From: Imbricaverruca yamaguchii | Lineage: Eukaryota; Arthropoda; Thecostraca; Neoverrucidae | Length of the DNA: 64,000 nucleotides | Direction: 5' to 3' | Assembly: GCA_034440575.1 (NCBI GenBank) | Contig: JAOTOL010001554.1 | Location: 124,001 to 188,000, forward strand | Shown: positions 44,600 to 56,759 of the stretch, piece by piece | How positions within the stretch are numbered: the stretch's first letter is position 1 | Layout: every line of letters starts with the position of its first letter | Program-made: the position numbers and the translations under genes | The notes under the pieces: model-generated | What the model saw: only the letters and a program-made list of their open reading frames with translations | Databases searched by the model: none | Told to the model about the DNA's origin: nothing

Positions 44600-45404
44600 T
44601 CCTTTGTAACGTATCTTTTGCTTTTTTGCGTTTTGCTGGTTTTGTTCATTTTCTCTTTCCTATTTACCATATCTTTTCTTTTCTTTTTTCCTTTTTTCTC
44701 TTTTTTTCCTTTTTTTCACAATTGTTCCATAATGCGTGCAGTCTTGAGAAAGTGGAAGAGGTGCTCGTGTAATGCTGGATGGTCGTCGTTGAGGAGCGTG
44801 GTGAGGTTCAGCGGGATGTTGTTCGTTGTGCAGTAGTTTATGATATGTTGTCTTTGGTTGTTGTATTTGGTGCAGCATATGAGCATTTGTTTGACTGTGA
44901 GTGTGTGGCGGCAGGTAGTGCATTGTGGTCGTGGTTGATTGCGTAGGAGGTATGAGTGTGTGAGTGTTGTGTGTCCTATGCGTAGTCGTGTTAGTGTCCG
45001 TTCTCTGAGTCTGGTGTTTTGGTTGATGGAGTGCCAGTATTCGTGCTTGGGGTGTAATTCGTGTAGCTGTGTTGTTACTGTATCCCATGTTTGTTGTATG
45101 TGTTTGTTGATGGCCTATCGTATTGTGGGGTAGTAATCAGATTGTGAGTAGGGGCATTGTGTGATTTGTTGTAGTGTTGTGGCTATGTTTGCTTCTATGT
45201 CTGCGTGTTCGTTGCCGTGTATGTTTGTGCGACTTGGGATCCAGAGAAGTATTGGTCGTTGTGGTATAGTGAGTTGTTTGTGGATGTGTAGTATTTTGGG
45301 TATGAGGGGGAGTTTGTATTTGGTGCGGGGTGTTATGCTCTGTAATGCTGATTTTGCGTCTGTGGCTATGATGTTGCGTTCAATTTTGGTGCTTTTTGTT
45401 CGTT
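44600..45404 (-). pseudogene. LINE 3' fragment: RNase H end and C-terminal domain
   Basis: Read from 45404 down to about 44700, one frame gives LLWIPSRTNIHGNEHADIEA (the RNase H C-terminal Asp/His motif). Other frames give the typical jockey-like C-terminal region, with paired Cys and CRHTLTVKQMLICC. The 3' side runs into a long A/G tract (T-rich on plus, 44578-44718). It is truncated at 45404, where a CR1 copy begins in the opposite direction. Confidence 0.65.
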
Positions 45405-45434
45405 TAGGAAATGTTTAGGAAATGTTTAGGAAAT
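45402..45434. repeat. Triple 11-bp repeat at a LINE junction
   Basis: TTTAGGAAATG occurs three times in tandem exactly where the CR1-like copy starts. The last unit merges into CR1 coding sequence. Confidence 0.9.
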
Positions 45435-47728
45435 GTATTGAAGAGGACCTGTTCTTACACCAGTTTGTGTCAGAATCTACCAGGCATGGGTCATTCTTGG
45501 TCCAAGGATAATTTGGTAAGGGTTCCAAATTTCAACAGCGCAAACTTTGACTGCATGAGAGCGGCTTTAAGTGCCATCAGATGGGAAGAATTCTCCAATT
45601 TAAATGCCTGTGAAATGTGGGAAAAGTTCAAATCGTATTTGAAGGAAATTCAGATTAGACATGTCCCCCAAAAGCAAAGACGTAAAACAAGGGTAGGAAA
45701 GCCAGCATGGCTTACATCAGACGTGATAAAAGCAATTAAGGCCAAGCAAGCTGCATTTAGAGTGTTTAAAGAAGCTTCAAATATCGTAAATCTAAAGGCG
45801 TATCGAAAAGCTAGAGACGCCGTGAAGCAAAAAACCAGAGCAGCAAAGCGAGCAAAAGAACCGGATTTATCTAGGAACTGTAATGGGGACAATAAAAAGT
45901 TCTTTAGTTTCTACAAGCTGATTAAAGTTTCTAGCACAATTGGTCCACTGGAAGTAAATGGGATTGCATTGGGTGAGGATAGTGAGATGGTTGAGGAGCT
46001 GAGCAAGCAGTCTAAATCAGTGTTTACATTGGAAGATATGACGAATCTGCCGACCGAACACCATAGTTCAGTGACATGTGATCCGATAAATGATGTTGAC
46101 TTCATCGATAGTGATGTTGTTTAAAAGCATATCAGGAAAATAAAGCCAAACAAGGTAGCAGGATCTGATGAAATTTATGCTAGGGTATTCCGGGAAGCAG
46201 AAAAGGAATTGGCATTTCTACCTAGTGTAATATTTTGAAGATTAGTTTCACAAAATGAAATTCCAACATATTGGAAAAGGGCAAATGCAGTTCCTATTTT
46301 CAAGAATGGAGAAAGAGGGAAAGTTGAAAACTATAGGCCAATAAGTCTCACATCCCTAGTCTGCAAGGTACTCGAATCAATTATCAAGGATAGAATAGTT
46401 AGTTATCTGGAAGGAAACAAATGGATTCAAGATACTCAACATGGGTTTAGAAAAGGACGATCGTGTCTAAAAAAAACTCTTGGACTTTTTTAACTTCGCC
46501 ACAGAACAATTTGATCAGGGAAATCAGGTTGATGTAGCATATCTTGACTTTAGTAAGGCCTTTGACAAGGTACCCCATAAGCGGTTAATGATACAGTTGC
46601 ATGCCCATGTTATTGCAGATAGCATCTTAAAATGGATAGAGTTGTGGCTTTCAGGTAGACAGCAAAGAGTGATGCTAAATGGTACAAAGTCATCATGGCA
46701 AAATGTTCTTAGTGGAGTCCCCCAGGGGTCAGTACTGGGGCCACTACTGTTCATTATATTTGTAAAGAACATTGAAAGTGGCATAAGCAGTAAAGTTTTG
46801 AAATTTGCTGATGATTTGAAGGTCTTTAGGGAAATAACAGGCCAAAATGAGCATATCTCGCTACAAAAAGACTTAGACGAACTTGTGAAGTGGTCCGAAG
46901 AATGGAAAATGAAATTTAATTTTTATAAGTGCAAGATCATGCATGTAGGTAAGCAGCATATGAAGGCTCCATACTTGATGGGTGGCCAACTGCTATCAGT
47001 GACTGAACAGGAGAAGGATTTAGGTGTTATTCTAAACACAAAATTGGGGACATCAGAACAGACCAAGGAAGCCAGGAAGAAGGCACTGAGAATGCTTGGA
47101 GCAATAAATATGAATGTATCATACAGAAGTGAGGAAGTCATCATGAAGCTTTACTGTGCATGTGCCAGGCCACATTTGGAATACTGCATCCAAGCTTGGT
47201 CTCTTAGCTATGAAAAAAGATTGTTGGCTTTTAGAGAGAGTGCAAAATAGGGCTACACAAATAGTTAATGGTATAGGCAACCTGGCATATGAGGAAAGAT
47301 TGAAGAAAGTGAATATGTTTTCACTTAGATATAGAAGGTTGAGAGGAGATGTCATCGAGGTCTTTGAATTTCTCCATGGTCTGGACAGGGGATATCTGGG
47401 GGAAATTGAAGTTAACAGAAAGGATGCAATTAGAGGTCATAATTCAAAATTAATGTTAACCACAGCAGAACAAGGTTAAGACAGACTTTCTTCACCAACA
47501 GGGTAGTAGAACACTGTAACCAGCTGCCAGAAACCATTGTCAGCAGCAGCACATTGAACATCTTCAAAAACGGCATAGACAATCATTATAAGAATAGAGG
47601 GCTTGCTTTTCAGTATTACAGGGAGGGCTGATTGACAGATTTGGTGGGCAACTGGTTGAGTGTACAGAGTGCAACCAAAAAGGACCCTTGTGACTCATAG
47701 TTGCGCTAATCTTTTATGTCTTTATGTC
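45405..47728 (+). pseudogene. 5'-truncated, decayed CR1-like LINE copy
   Basis: Matches ORF2 of 2878-5880 from about residue 228 to the end. It has an internal deletion in the endonuclease (near 45500), stops near 46122 and 46237, and a frameshift near 46470. The RT frame 46480-47250 keeps YLDFSKAFDKVP, GVPQGSVLGP and FADDLK. It ends with two TTTATGTC octamers at 47713-47728. The copy is clearly older than the intact element. Confidence 0.9.
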
Positions 47729-47859
47729 TATGTTGAAGAAGGTACAGTATGCCGAGAAGATTGCGCATAATTATGCTGTGTATGAGGATGCTGTGTCGTG
47801 CAGACGGGCACGTAGGATGACCCGCGGCGGTGCTGCGTTGGGGTACAGCGCCCGTATCT

Positions 47860-49105
47860 GGGTAGTTAGAATGAGCAGCGTGGAAAAATGGCGGTAACAC
47901 TAGTACCCACCTTAGCGCTGATTAACGAAACAATTGCGAACTTTCGGCCATTTTGGTTCGGTATATGATGGCGTGCGGATCGGTGCAGTCGTGTGGAAAG
48001 ATTTCAGTGAAAAATAGAAGTCACTCTGGGATCAAGAGAACCTCTGAAACTAGTCACAAGCCAGTCATAGTCTGAACAAGGTGGGTGTGTCTTTATACCA
48101 AATATATTTCCACATGGTGTCAATCTAATTATGTCAGCATCTTGCCCACCTCGCTGCATACACCACTGAAATACGGGCGCTCCATGACTTACGCAGTTGA
48201 TGCACCCTCAAGCTACAATAACCAACATACCAGAGCTTGACAACATATAATACTTGACAAGCTTAGCAAGGCATATTTGGTATTGAAAAGCTTAGTGGGC
48301 TATGCCAGTTGCAGCTTATTTTAAGGGGCTAAGAATTCAGTTCTGAGATGATGGTTTTGGGCGGTGTATTGTGCCGCTCAGAATTTATGGTAAATTTGTC
48401 TTAAATGGTGTTTTTGTTTTTTCAAATACGATGTTAATGATGGTGACTTAAGGTGACAGGAACCAATACTTGCTTTGCAAATGCTTACTTTTCAGGTTGT
48501 GAACAAAATAATGTCAGAAAGGGGCTTTGAGTACATGGCTTTAAGATAACATAAAAATACATGTTTTAAAAAAGGAGCATAACCTAACCTAACCGAGCAC
48601 AACCTATATTTGTTGAAAACAATATGTGAAGCATTTTATTTCCTGAAAATTCTCAATTAAAAGGAACTTAACCCAGCCTAGCCTAGCCTAGCCTAGCCTA
48701 GCCTAGCCTAGCCTAGCCTAAACTAACCTAACCTAACCTAACCTAACCTAACCTAACCTAACCTAACCTAACCTAACCCAACCTAACCTAACCTAACCTA
48801 ACCTAACCTAACTTAGCCTAACCTAACCTAACTTAAGATACTTTTGAAGAAAGGAAATCCAATGAAAACGTGAATGTTTTCCTCGAAACTTTTGGGTATT
48901 ATTGAAGGTAAAAAGAAAGATGAGGTAAGAAAAAGTAGGTTAGAAAGGTAGAAAAAAGAAGAAAAATACACGTGTTTGCCTCTATCAAGCAAAGAAATGG
49001 GATAGGTCTGGTCAGGTTATGTTAGTTTAGGTCTTTTAGTTGGACTTTAAAAAGCAAAAGCAAATTCACAATATTGTTTTCTCATTTGTACCGTAAATAA
49101 ATGGT
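47860..49105 (+). repeat. Left arm of a long inverted repeat carrying CCTAA arrays
   Basis: Matches the reverse complement of 56585-59413 over its whole length once element B is removed. Paired landmarks are CTGGGTAGTTA (outer end), ACTAGTCACAAGCCAGTCAT, GAGCTTGACAACATATAATA, the CCTAG/CCTAA array, CGAAACTTTTGG and TTAGATGATGG (inner end). Confidence 0.82.
48670..48834. repeat. Interstitial telomere-like array (CCTAG/CCTAA)
   Basis: A run of CCTAG pentamers followed by CCTAA pentamers with rare variants. CCTAA is the complement of the arthropod telomere unit TTAGG. The counterpart in the other arm is 58184-58532. Confidence 0.95.
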
Positions 49106-49689
49106 ACCATCATCTAAGGCCTGTTTACACGCGACAGAAAACCGACAGAATCCCGGGAGAATCGTGACGTTGGCAGAACCGAGCAGAATCCAGCAGAACC
49201 CGGCGTCGGCGACGTCCGGAGCGTCTGACGTCACAGCACAAATTGGTGACGTCACGCAATGTATTAGTCACAGCAATTTTGATTTAGTAGTTTCATCGAC
49301 GTCGGCGACGTCGGCGACGTCGGCGGCAGGCAACTTGAAATATTTGAAGTTGTCTGCCGCGTTCTGCCGTCAGACGAGTGCGTCGGAAGGTTTCCTCCTG
49401 GAAGCAGATGATATAGTTTCTTTTGTCGTTGCTGTTAAGTACTAATTGTCATGGATGTAGATATTGGTGTGTAATTTCTGCAGTCCGTTGTCCTTTGTAA
49501 TATATCCTGCACTGCACAATGGATACATGATAATTAAAACAGTGGGCAGACTCAAAAGAAATGGGGGCTCACGACAGGCTACAGGTAGGTCCTACCACAG
49601 GGTTAAAATAATTTTTGTTTTGTTGGGTGTGAGATGTCAAAAGCGCAGTAGGATGTCGAAATTTGCTCTGAAGTTAGTGTCATTTTAAA
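49106..49689. other. Stretch with an unassigned open frame
   Basis: The frame 49101-49445 (114 codons) covers GACGTCGGC repeats (49298-49324) and CAGAA-rich text. It starts beside GGCCTGTTTACACGCGAC, a word reminiscent of some DNA-transposon ends. No domain and no second terminus were found, so nothing is called. Confidence 0.3.
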
Positions 49690-50312
49690 TACTCTTGATC
49701 CCATTTAGACTAGAAACCCCCCGATGACGCACCACCTTTACCCGGTGGGGGATTGAGTGCCCCAATGACCCGGCGACCATCATACCGGCGAGGGGTGAGA
49801 CCAGGAGTGCCTCACTCGTCATTCTGTCCATACGCTCCCATTCTAATGCATATCTCACCCCAGCATCCATGTCCTTCATCCGGCCCTACAACACCAACTA
49901 TCCCCACTATGAGCAGGCAGGACAACTTCCCCCGTCCTGTCCACCAGCTCAGTTTTATCGGGGTAGCCGCGCCCCCTCGGCCCGTCCCCCGAGGTTGACG
50001 GAGTCCTGGAGGTTGAGGTCCCCCGTCGCACAGTGCTAGTTGTGACGGGGGACCAATACACCTCTTCGGTCCCGATATCCCGGAGGGGCGGGCGGGCCCG
50101 TGGGGCCACACGCGGGCCAAGTGGTTAGTCGCCTCGGGCCAGGGACCTGTGATTCTCCCCAGTGTCTGCCGGCCCGGCCGGCTGGGGTCAAGGGGTGGGC
50201 GGTGCTGGATCCCGGTCGGGCGAAGGCGCCGCCTGCCCCGAATAGCTCCTCGGGCGCTTGGCGACCTCCCGTTCGCGGGACCCAGGCGTCCCCCCAGTAG
50301 GGTCCCTAAGGG

Positions 50313-52044
50313 GTGAGGCGCCCGAGGTGCAGAACACAATCACACTTTATGGCATACACAGCACAAAAAAAAACATCCCTGGTCCCTCTCGAAGAGACCA
50401 TACAAATAGTTCATCTGCCCCACGTATACTTATCTTTCGTGGTAAGACGCGGTCCCTCGCCTTGTTATCACCATTTCAGAGGGTGTGACAGGTTTGGGAA
50501 AATTGTACGTTGCGAAAAATTGAAGGATCGCGCCTTAGAGGTAGAATTTGCACGGACAGGAGAGGCAGAGAGCGCATTGAAAGTGTTGAAATTTAGATAC
50601 AGAGTCCGGAAAAATGAGAATAGGTCCGACGAGATTATTCCGATCATCATTGAACCACACAAAACCAAAAATAATTCACGAGGTATCATCAACTGCTTCG
50701 ACTTGAGGGAAGTGACGGAGGAGGAGATTGTAGAGGGTCTGTCGGAGTTCGGAGTAACTGAGGCAAGGAAGATGAAAGCAAGGAGGGGCTCTGAAATGAT
50801 TACAACGAACAACGTAATACTAACATTCAACACCACAGATATTCCACCTGAAATTCGTGTAGGTTACGCCCGCGTAAAAGTCCGTGTTCTTCTCCCGAAT
50901 CCCATGAGGTGTTTCAAGTGCTAAAAGTTCGGCCATACCAACAAATTCTGTCGTAATCGCCCTGCATGTGCCAACTGCGCCCCATACGAACGCGCTAGCG
51001 ACAATTGCACCTCGGAGACCCCCTTTTGTGCGAACTGCGGCGCAGGTCAGGACCCACATACTTCTTTCGACCGAACTTGCCCGACTTACATGAGAGAAAG
51101 AGATAATCTACATCAAGTACACACAAAAAGTATCGTTTCGCGAAGCAAGAGATCATTATGACCAGACACATCCAAGAATATTTTACGCATCCAAAGTTCA
51201 AAATAACATGTATTCTTTACAGCACACACACCCCGACAGAACATCGGAATTGGTCTCACAACTAACAGCACTTCTTCGTTCCTTTGGAGGGTCTCCTGCG
51301 TCGCAAGTGAGCCAAGGTCACACTGATGCGACAGAGGTCCCACAGCTCACAAGTACCGCCGTTCGACCATTAGAGACGACCAACGCCCGAGAATGGGACG
51401 TGGACGCTGGTACATCGCTCAAAGAGGCCTCCTCGGTCCTCTCCGCCCGGTCCTAGCTCCTCTCCATCTGCCTCAAAATCCCCACCTCCCATTTCCCATC
51501 CGCCCTCCAATCTACCCTCGCCTCCCGCACGCACCACTACCACCTCCAAAGCCAGCCTCTCCACCTTCTCCCTACCCGACCTTCTACCCTTCCCGTGACT
51601 CAGGCCTCTCCCCCACCCTCGTGTTCCACGTCCGCACCTGCATCCCCGCCCCGACACAACCAACGATCAGTAAAAATTCAAGATATTAACCTACACTACC
51701 AGGAGGCTGAGAGACGCGCTCGCGAGGCGAAACGAGCGCGGCTCGTCGAGATGGAAAGGGCTCGGGAGAAGAGCCGCCAGGAAGCCGAGGCGGCTGCACC
51801 ACAAAGGCCGGCAACCCTATCGCCACGACGGCGAATAGAGGGCCCGGCTCCATCCGTAAATAAAATGGGTCCTCCCCCACCCATTTCCCGGCTGGGGCCT
51901 CAGAAGCGAGGTCTGTCACCATCGAGCTCTCCATCGGGGGAGGGGTCACCACGTTCCCGCCCGAGGACTCAGTCCCTTGGGCCGAGTCAGCCTGAAGCTC
52001 GTGTGTTACCTCCGGATTTGAGGGCGGGAACAGGGGGAACCTAA
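50313..52044 (+). pseudogene. Jockey-like ORF1 (gag-like, zinc knuckles), interrupted
   Basis: The N-terminal part includes DRFGKIVRCEKLKDRALEVE and the conserved block RGIINCFDLREVTEEEIVEG...VTEARKMKARRG. IPPEIRVGYARVKVRVLLPN leads to MRCFKC, where a TAA (50922-50924) replaces an expected Gln codon. In frame beyond it are FGHTNKFCRNRPACANC and CANCGAGQD knuckles, so the knuckle pattern CxxC...H....C is intact apart from the stop. The rest is a Pro/Ser-rich tail with a charged helix (QEAERRAREAKRARLVEMER), reached through frame changes near 51180-51460. Confidence 0.75.
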
Positions 52045-52097
52045 CCCGCTCTCGTTTCTCCGTTTCTAGCCCACAACTTTCACCTTATATATCTGAC

Positions 52098-52868
52098 GTA
52101 TGAGTTTTATTCTCCAATGGAACTGTAGAGTGCTGAGAACCAGCCTCAACGACCTCCGAACCATTTTACATTTGCGAGTACCATTAGTAGTTTGTCTCCA
52201 AGAGACTAAGCTTCCCCCTGATGCACGTTTTCACCTGAAAAACTACTCTGTTAGGTAGGGATGTTACTCCTCACACTGTAACACATGGAGGAGTACTTAC
52301 TGCTGTGCACAACTCTGTTCCCTTCCAGCAAGTATCTATATCTTCAAATATAGTGTATCGCTGCCTCGTTTGAAAATAAATCGCCACGCCGTTACCATAT
52401 GTAGCGTATATCCCCCGCCGGGCGAGAGGCTCCCACTTTCTGAGCTCTCCGAGATGGTGGGGCAGCTCACTTCACCGGTAATGGTGTGCGGCGATTTTAA
52501 CGCTCACCACCCTCTTTGGGGCCCAGCCACCACGACGAGCCGTGGACGTGCAGCCGAATGTTTTGTTCGAGATTTTCCACTATGTGCACTTAACACAGGA
52601 AAGCCAACCCATTTCACATTCCCAACTGGGCAGACCTCCGTGCTGGATTTTACCCTCTGCAGTCCAGAACTTGCACCCATTTTAGAATGATCCGTGGACG
52701 ATGATCCACATAACAGTGACCATTTCCATGTTTGGTCTTGTTTTGTTAACCGTGTTTTCGAAAGCCGACGACCTTCCAAGTGGATATTTAACCGAGCCGA
52801 TTGGGATGCGTTCCAAACAAATTTTGAGAGTAGACTCGGAGACTACTCCAGTGAACCCGGTGTTTCGG
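52098..52868 (+). pseudogene. Jockey-like endonuclease domain, broken
   Basis: Starts MSFILQWNCRVLRTSLNDLR and LVVCLQETKLPP, then a frameshift or stop near 52255. The frame resumes with ICSVYPPPGERLPLSELSE, VMVCGDFNAHHPLWGP and FTLCSPELAPILE; a stop at about 52688 breaks the ..DPHNSDHFHV block. The EN catalytic motifs (QET, GDFN, SDH) are recognisable. Confidence 0.75.
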
Positions 52869-53463
52869 TGGAAGCTTTATTGTGCATGTCGGGCCACATT
52901 TGGAATATTGCATCCAAGCTTGGTCTCCTAGCTAGGATAAAGTTTGCTGGCTTTTAGAGAGAGTACAAAAGAGGGCTACAAAAATGGTTAATGGTATAAC
53001 CAACCTGGCTTATGAGGAAATATTGAAGAAATTGAATATGTTTTCACTTAAATATAGAAGGCTGATTGGAGATCTCATCGAGGTCTTTATATTTGTCAAT
53101 GGTCTGGAGAAGGGATATCTTGGGGAAATGTTTGAATTTGACAGAAATTATGCAATTAGAGGTCATCAATTAAAAATTAAAGCTAACCACAACAGAACAA
53201 GATTAAGACAGTCTTTCTTCACCAACAGGGTAGTAGAACAGTGTAACCAGCTGCAAGAAACCATTGTCAGTAGCAGCACATTGAACATCTTCAAAAACGG
53301 CATAGACAATCATTATAAGAATAGAGGGCTTGCTTTTCAGTATTCCAGGGAGGGCTGATCGACGGATTTGGTGGGCAACTGGTTGAGTGTCCAGAGTGCA
53401 ACCAAGAAGGGCCCTTGTGGCTTATAGTTGCATTAATCATTTATGTCTTTATGTCTTTATGTC
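52869..53463 (+). pseudogene. CR1-like LINE 3' end
   Basis: Begins at the GCTTTATTGTGCATG...GGGCCACATTTGGAAT segment of ORF2 and keeps a 124-codon open frame (52984-53358) to the ORF2 stop. It ends with three TTTATGTC octamers (53440-53463). It is joined directly to the jockey-like element on its left. Confidence 0.88.
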
Positions 53464-54479
53464 TAGTTACACGATTTCGATTGCCTTGCACAACTGACTG
53501 CCTTCAATGGTTCTTGGTAGCATCAAGTTTGTTTATTCCCTATAAACAATGGGCTGTAATTGATCGTATTATTAAATACACAACATGTACACTATGTTCG
53601 TGCTTCTGTACTATGAGCATACACGATGAAATGCGCGCCACGCTGTGATTTAGCCTTACGATGTAGCGTTAAATATACAAAATAATCAGTATTTACCTAG
53701 CAATGGCGTTTATTTCTGAAAGTCGTTAGGGCACAATGCATGGAGGAAATGAGCGGGCCAAAATGCATTGGGAGTGGCGGGAGGTACAATCCATACGACT
53801 TCATGTTTGAAGTGCGAATTACTGTGGAATGCTATGCTATATTATGCTCTTCTACGTTACTCAAAGGCCATTTTTGTGCTACTTTGCGCATAAATTGAAA
53901 AGTAAGCATTTGCACAGAAAATGAGTGGCCCCATCGTCTTAGTAGCATTCATAAACACTGCATTGGAAAATAGATTCCAAGAATGCATAAAACAATTAAC
54001 GCATAAATTTACCCATCTGCGAATGACATCATTTTCATTTTGCTCACAATATAACAGTATAAATCGATATGAGGGTTACTGTTCCTTAATTACGGCCACA
54101 GTAAGCTGCCACTAACTAATGCAACCTAATCCAAATTTATATTTGGAATTTAGGCAAGGTTTTTAGGTTAGGTTTTAGGTTAGGTTAGGGATTTAGATTA
54201 TGAGTTGTATGTTTTTAGGTTGGAATTAGTCAAGGTTTGTATAGGTCCGGTTAGGATTTAGAAGTTTACAATAGTTCAAGAAATATGTTTTGGGGATTTT
54301 CCACTAAAAACAACTACTTCATTACATGCGAGGTTAGGCTAGGTTAGCTTCGGTTCGTTTTTTCCTTCTTTAACGTTCTTTTTTACCATTGCCAAGCAAG
54401 TTTATTTGTGTTATTTTGCCTGTCAGTTGAAAAGTAAGCATTTGTAGAAGAAATTATTGGCCACATCATGTTAACAAAA
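53464..54479. repeat. Diverged pieces of the TTAGG-bearing repeat family
   Basis: The word AAAAGTAAGCATTTG followed by a GTGGCC/GGCCAC text occurs at about 53900 and 54430, as in the long inverted repeat. Short TTAGGTTAGG patches lie at 54165-54190 and 54330-54350. There is no gene. Confidence 0.5.
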
Positions 54480-55690
54480 TTCCAACAGATTGGAGAGGGA
54501 AAATTGAGTTCCTATTTTGAAGAAAGGAGAAAGAGGGAAAGTTGAAAACGATAGGGCAGTAAGTCTCACATCCCTAGTCTGCAAAGTACTCAGATCAATT
54601 ATCAAGGATAGAATAGTTAGTTATCTTGAAGGAAACAGATTGATTCAAGATCTCAACATGGGTTTAGAAAAGTGAGATCATGTCTCACAAACCTCTTGGA
54701 CTTCTTTAAATTCGCTGCAGAACAATTTCATCAGAGAGATCAGATGGATGTAGCATATCTTGACTTTAGTAGGGCCTTTGACAAGGTACCCCATTAACGG
54801 TTAATGATACAGCTTCAGATCCATGGTATTGTAGATATCATCCTAAAATGGACATAATTGTGACTTTCAGATAGACAGCAAAGAGTAATGCTAAATGGCA
54901 AACAGTCATCATGGCAAAATGTTCTAAGTGGAGTCCCCCAAGGGTCAGTGCTGGGACCACTACTGTTTATTATATTTGTAAATAGCATTGAAAGTGGCCT
55001 GAGCAGTAAGGTTTTGAAATTTGCGCATGATTTGAAGGTCTTTAGGGCAATAGCAGGTCACAATGAGCATATTTCGCTGCAGAAAGACAGACGAACTTGT
55101 GAAGTGGTCCGAAGAATGGCAAATTAAATATAATATCAATAAGTGCAAAGTCATGCATGTAGGTAGGCAGCATATGACGGCTTCATACTTGATGGGTGGC
55201 CAAGTACTATCGGTGACTCAACAGGAAAAGGATTTAGGTGCTATTCTAAACACAAAATTGGGAGCATCAGAACAGACCAAGGAAGCCAGGAGGAAGGCAC
55301 TGAGAATGCTTGGGGAAATAAACAGGAATGTATCATGCAGAAGTGAGGAAGTAATCACGAAGCTTTACTGTGCATATCGGGCCGCATTTAACATTTGCAT
55401 TTAACAGGAATGATGCAATTAGAGGCCATCAATTCAAGGTTAACCACAGCAGGGCAAGGTCTTTCTTCAACAGCAGGGTAATAGAACACTGTAACCAGCC
55501 GTCAGAGACCATTGTCAGTAGCAGCACATTGAACATCTTTAAAAACAGCATAGACATTCATAAGAATAGGGGGCTTGCCTTTTAGTGTTCCAGAAAGGGT
55601 TGATCGATTGATTTTGGGGGCGACTGGTTGAGTGTCCAGAGTGCAACCAAGAAGGGCCATTGTAGCCCATAGTTGCACTGATCCTTTATG
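54480..55690 (+). pseudogene. Decayed CR1-like LINE copy with internal deletions
   Basis: Starts in the RT (IPTDWKR-like) and keeps a stretch with YLDFSRAFDKVP, VLSGVPQGSVLGPLLF and KFAHDLK, in which the catalytic FADD is changed to FAHD. A deletion removes much of the region before HQFKVNHSRAR. It ends with corrupted octamers near 55688-55710. Confidence 0.85.
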
Positions 55691-55709
55691 TTTGTATGTC
55701 TTTATATTA

Positions 55710-56584
55710 TACACATTGCATTGAAAAAACAAGTGCCAATTCTTCACAAACTACCTGAAGGCATACATTTTCCATTTTCAGGTGGCAAGCACAATAACAC
55801 CAAAATAATGGCCTTGAGTGGCATGCCATATGAGACTTAGATTTAGATAATGTCATGAAAAGCGATGTAAAACAAAATAACATAGCATAGCACAACATAG
55901 CTTAACCTCCCTTTGAAGTAACCACTATAAACACAAGAAGTGCAAAAAAATCAATGGAGATGATTGTTCTGAACTTTTTCGAACTAAAAAAATACTACAA
56001 CTTAACCTACACTAATCTAACCTCATCTAACCCATCCTGCGTAAAAAAAAAAATTAATTCAAATATTGGGTTTTGTATTTAAATCTCAAATTTTGCAACT
56101 AAAAGCCTACGAAATGATGTAGCCTAACCCAGTTTTTTTTACTTCATGGAGGAAAATGTGTGTAAACCTTTTCTCATGCACACCTTAAATGACAAGAACA
56201 CCAAATAAGCCAACCAACCCTAGCCCAATGTCTTTCATTTGCTATGCAAGCTCTACATTTATCCCAGTTCAGTCTTTCATGGCATAGTGTGAGCCATGAA
56301 CAAATGGTGATGTACAGAGCTGATCCAATGGCTACATAATTTGAAATAAACCAATGAGATCCATAAAAATGGCATCAAGTAATAGCGTGTTAAAGTTTCG
56401 AGAGAACCACGGTGGCCCGTCTAGTGTAGGCCTATACAACTATCTGGTAGCAACAATAGGTGGTGATGATATAAGTACTAAAGCTTTTCTGCAGCTTATA
56501 AATTCGGTATTATTGTCTTAAAAAGTGCTTTTGGATTCTTTGGAGTTTTCTTCTTCTCAGAATACCATGTTTGCGAAGGTGACT
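55710..56584. repeat. Diverged copy of the CCTAA-bearing repeat, plus orientation
   Basis: Shares TAGCATAGCACAACATAG-like text, AACTTAACCTACAC and TCAGGTGGCAAGC-type words with the left arm 47860-49105. Only remnants of the pentamer array are present (55985-56035). No ORF. Confidence 0.45.
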
Positions 56585-56759
56585 AAGATGATGGGACCAT
56601 ATATTTAGGGTAAAAGTGATAAAAAATTGTGTGAATTTGATTTTGCTTTTTTAAAAGTCAAACTAAAAGACCTAAACTAACATAACTTGACCAAACTTGC
56701 ACCATTGTTTTGCTTGATGGAGACAAATGAGTGTATTTGTCTTCTTTTTACTATCTTAA

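Larger units (their letters stand above)
49690..52868 (+). mobile_element. Jockey-like LINE, 5' two-thirds, fused to a CR1 3' end
   Basis: A GC-rich 5' UTR (49690-50312) precedes ORF1 (50313-52044, broken) and the endonuclease part of ORF2 (52098-52868). The RT is absent. At about 52869 the sequence switches to CR1-like ORF2 in the same orientation. The intact 5' end with a foreign 3' end suggests a template-switch chimera. Confidence 0.75.

Noticed and set aside
49101..49445. 114-codon frame beside GGCCTGTTTACACG
   Set aside because: No recognisable domain, and it overlaps short GACGTCGGC repeats. A DNA-transposon end was considered, but no matching second terminus was found.
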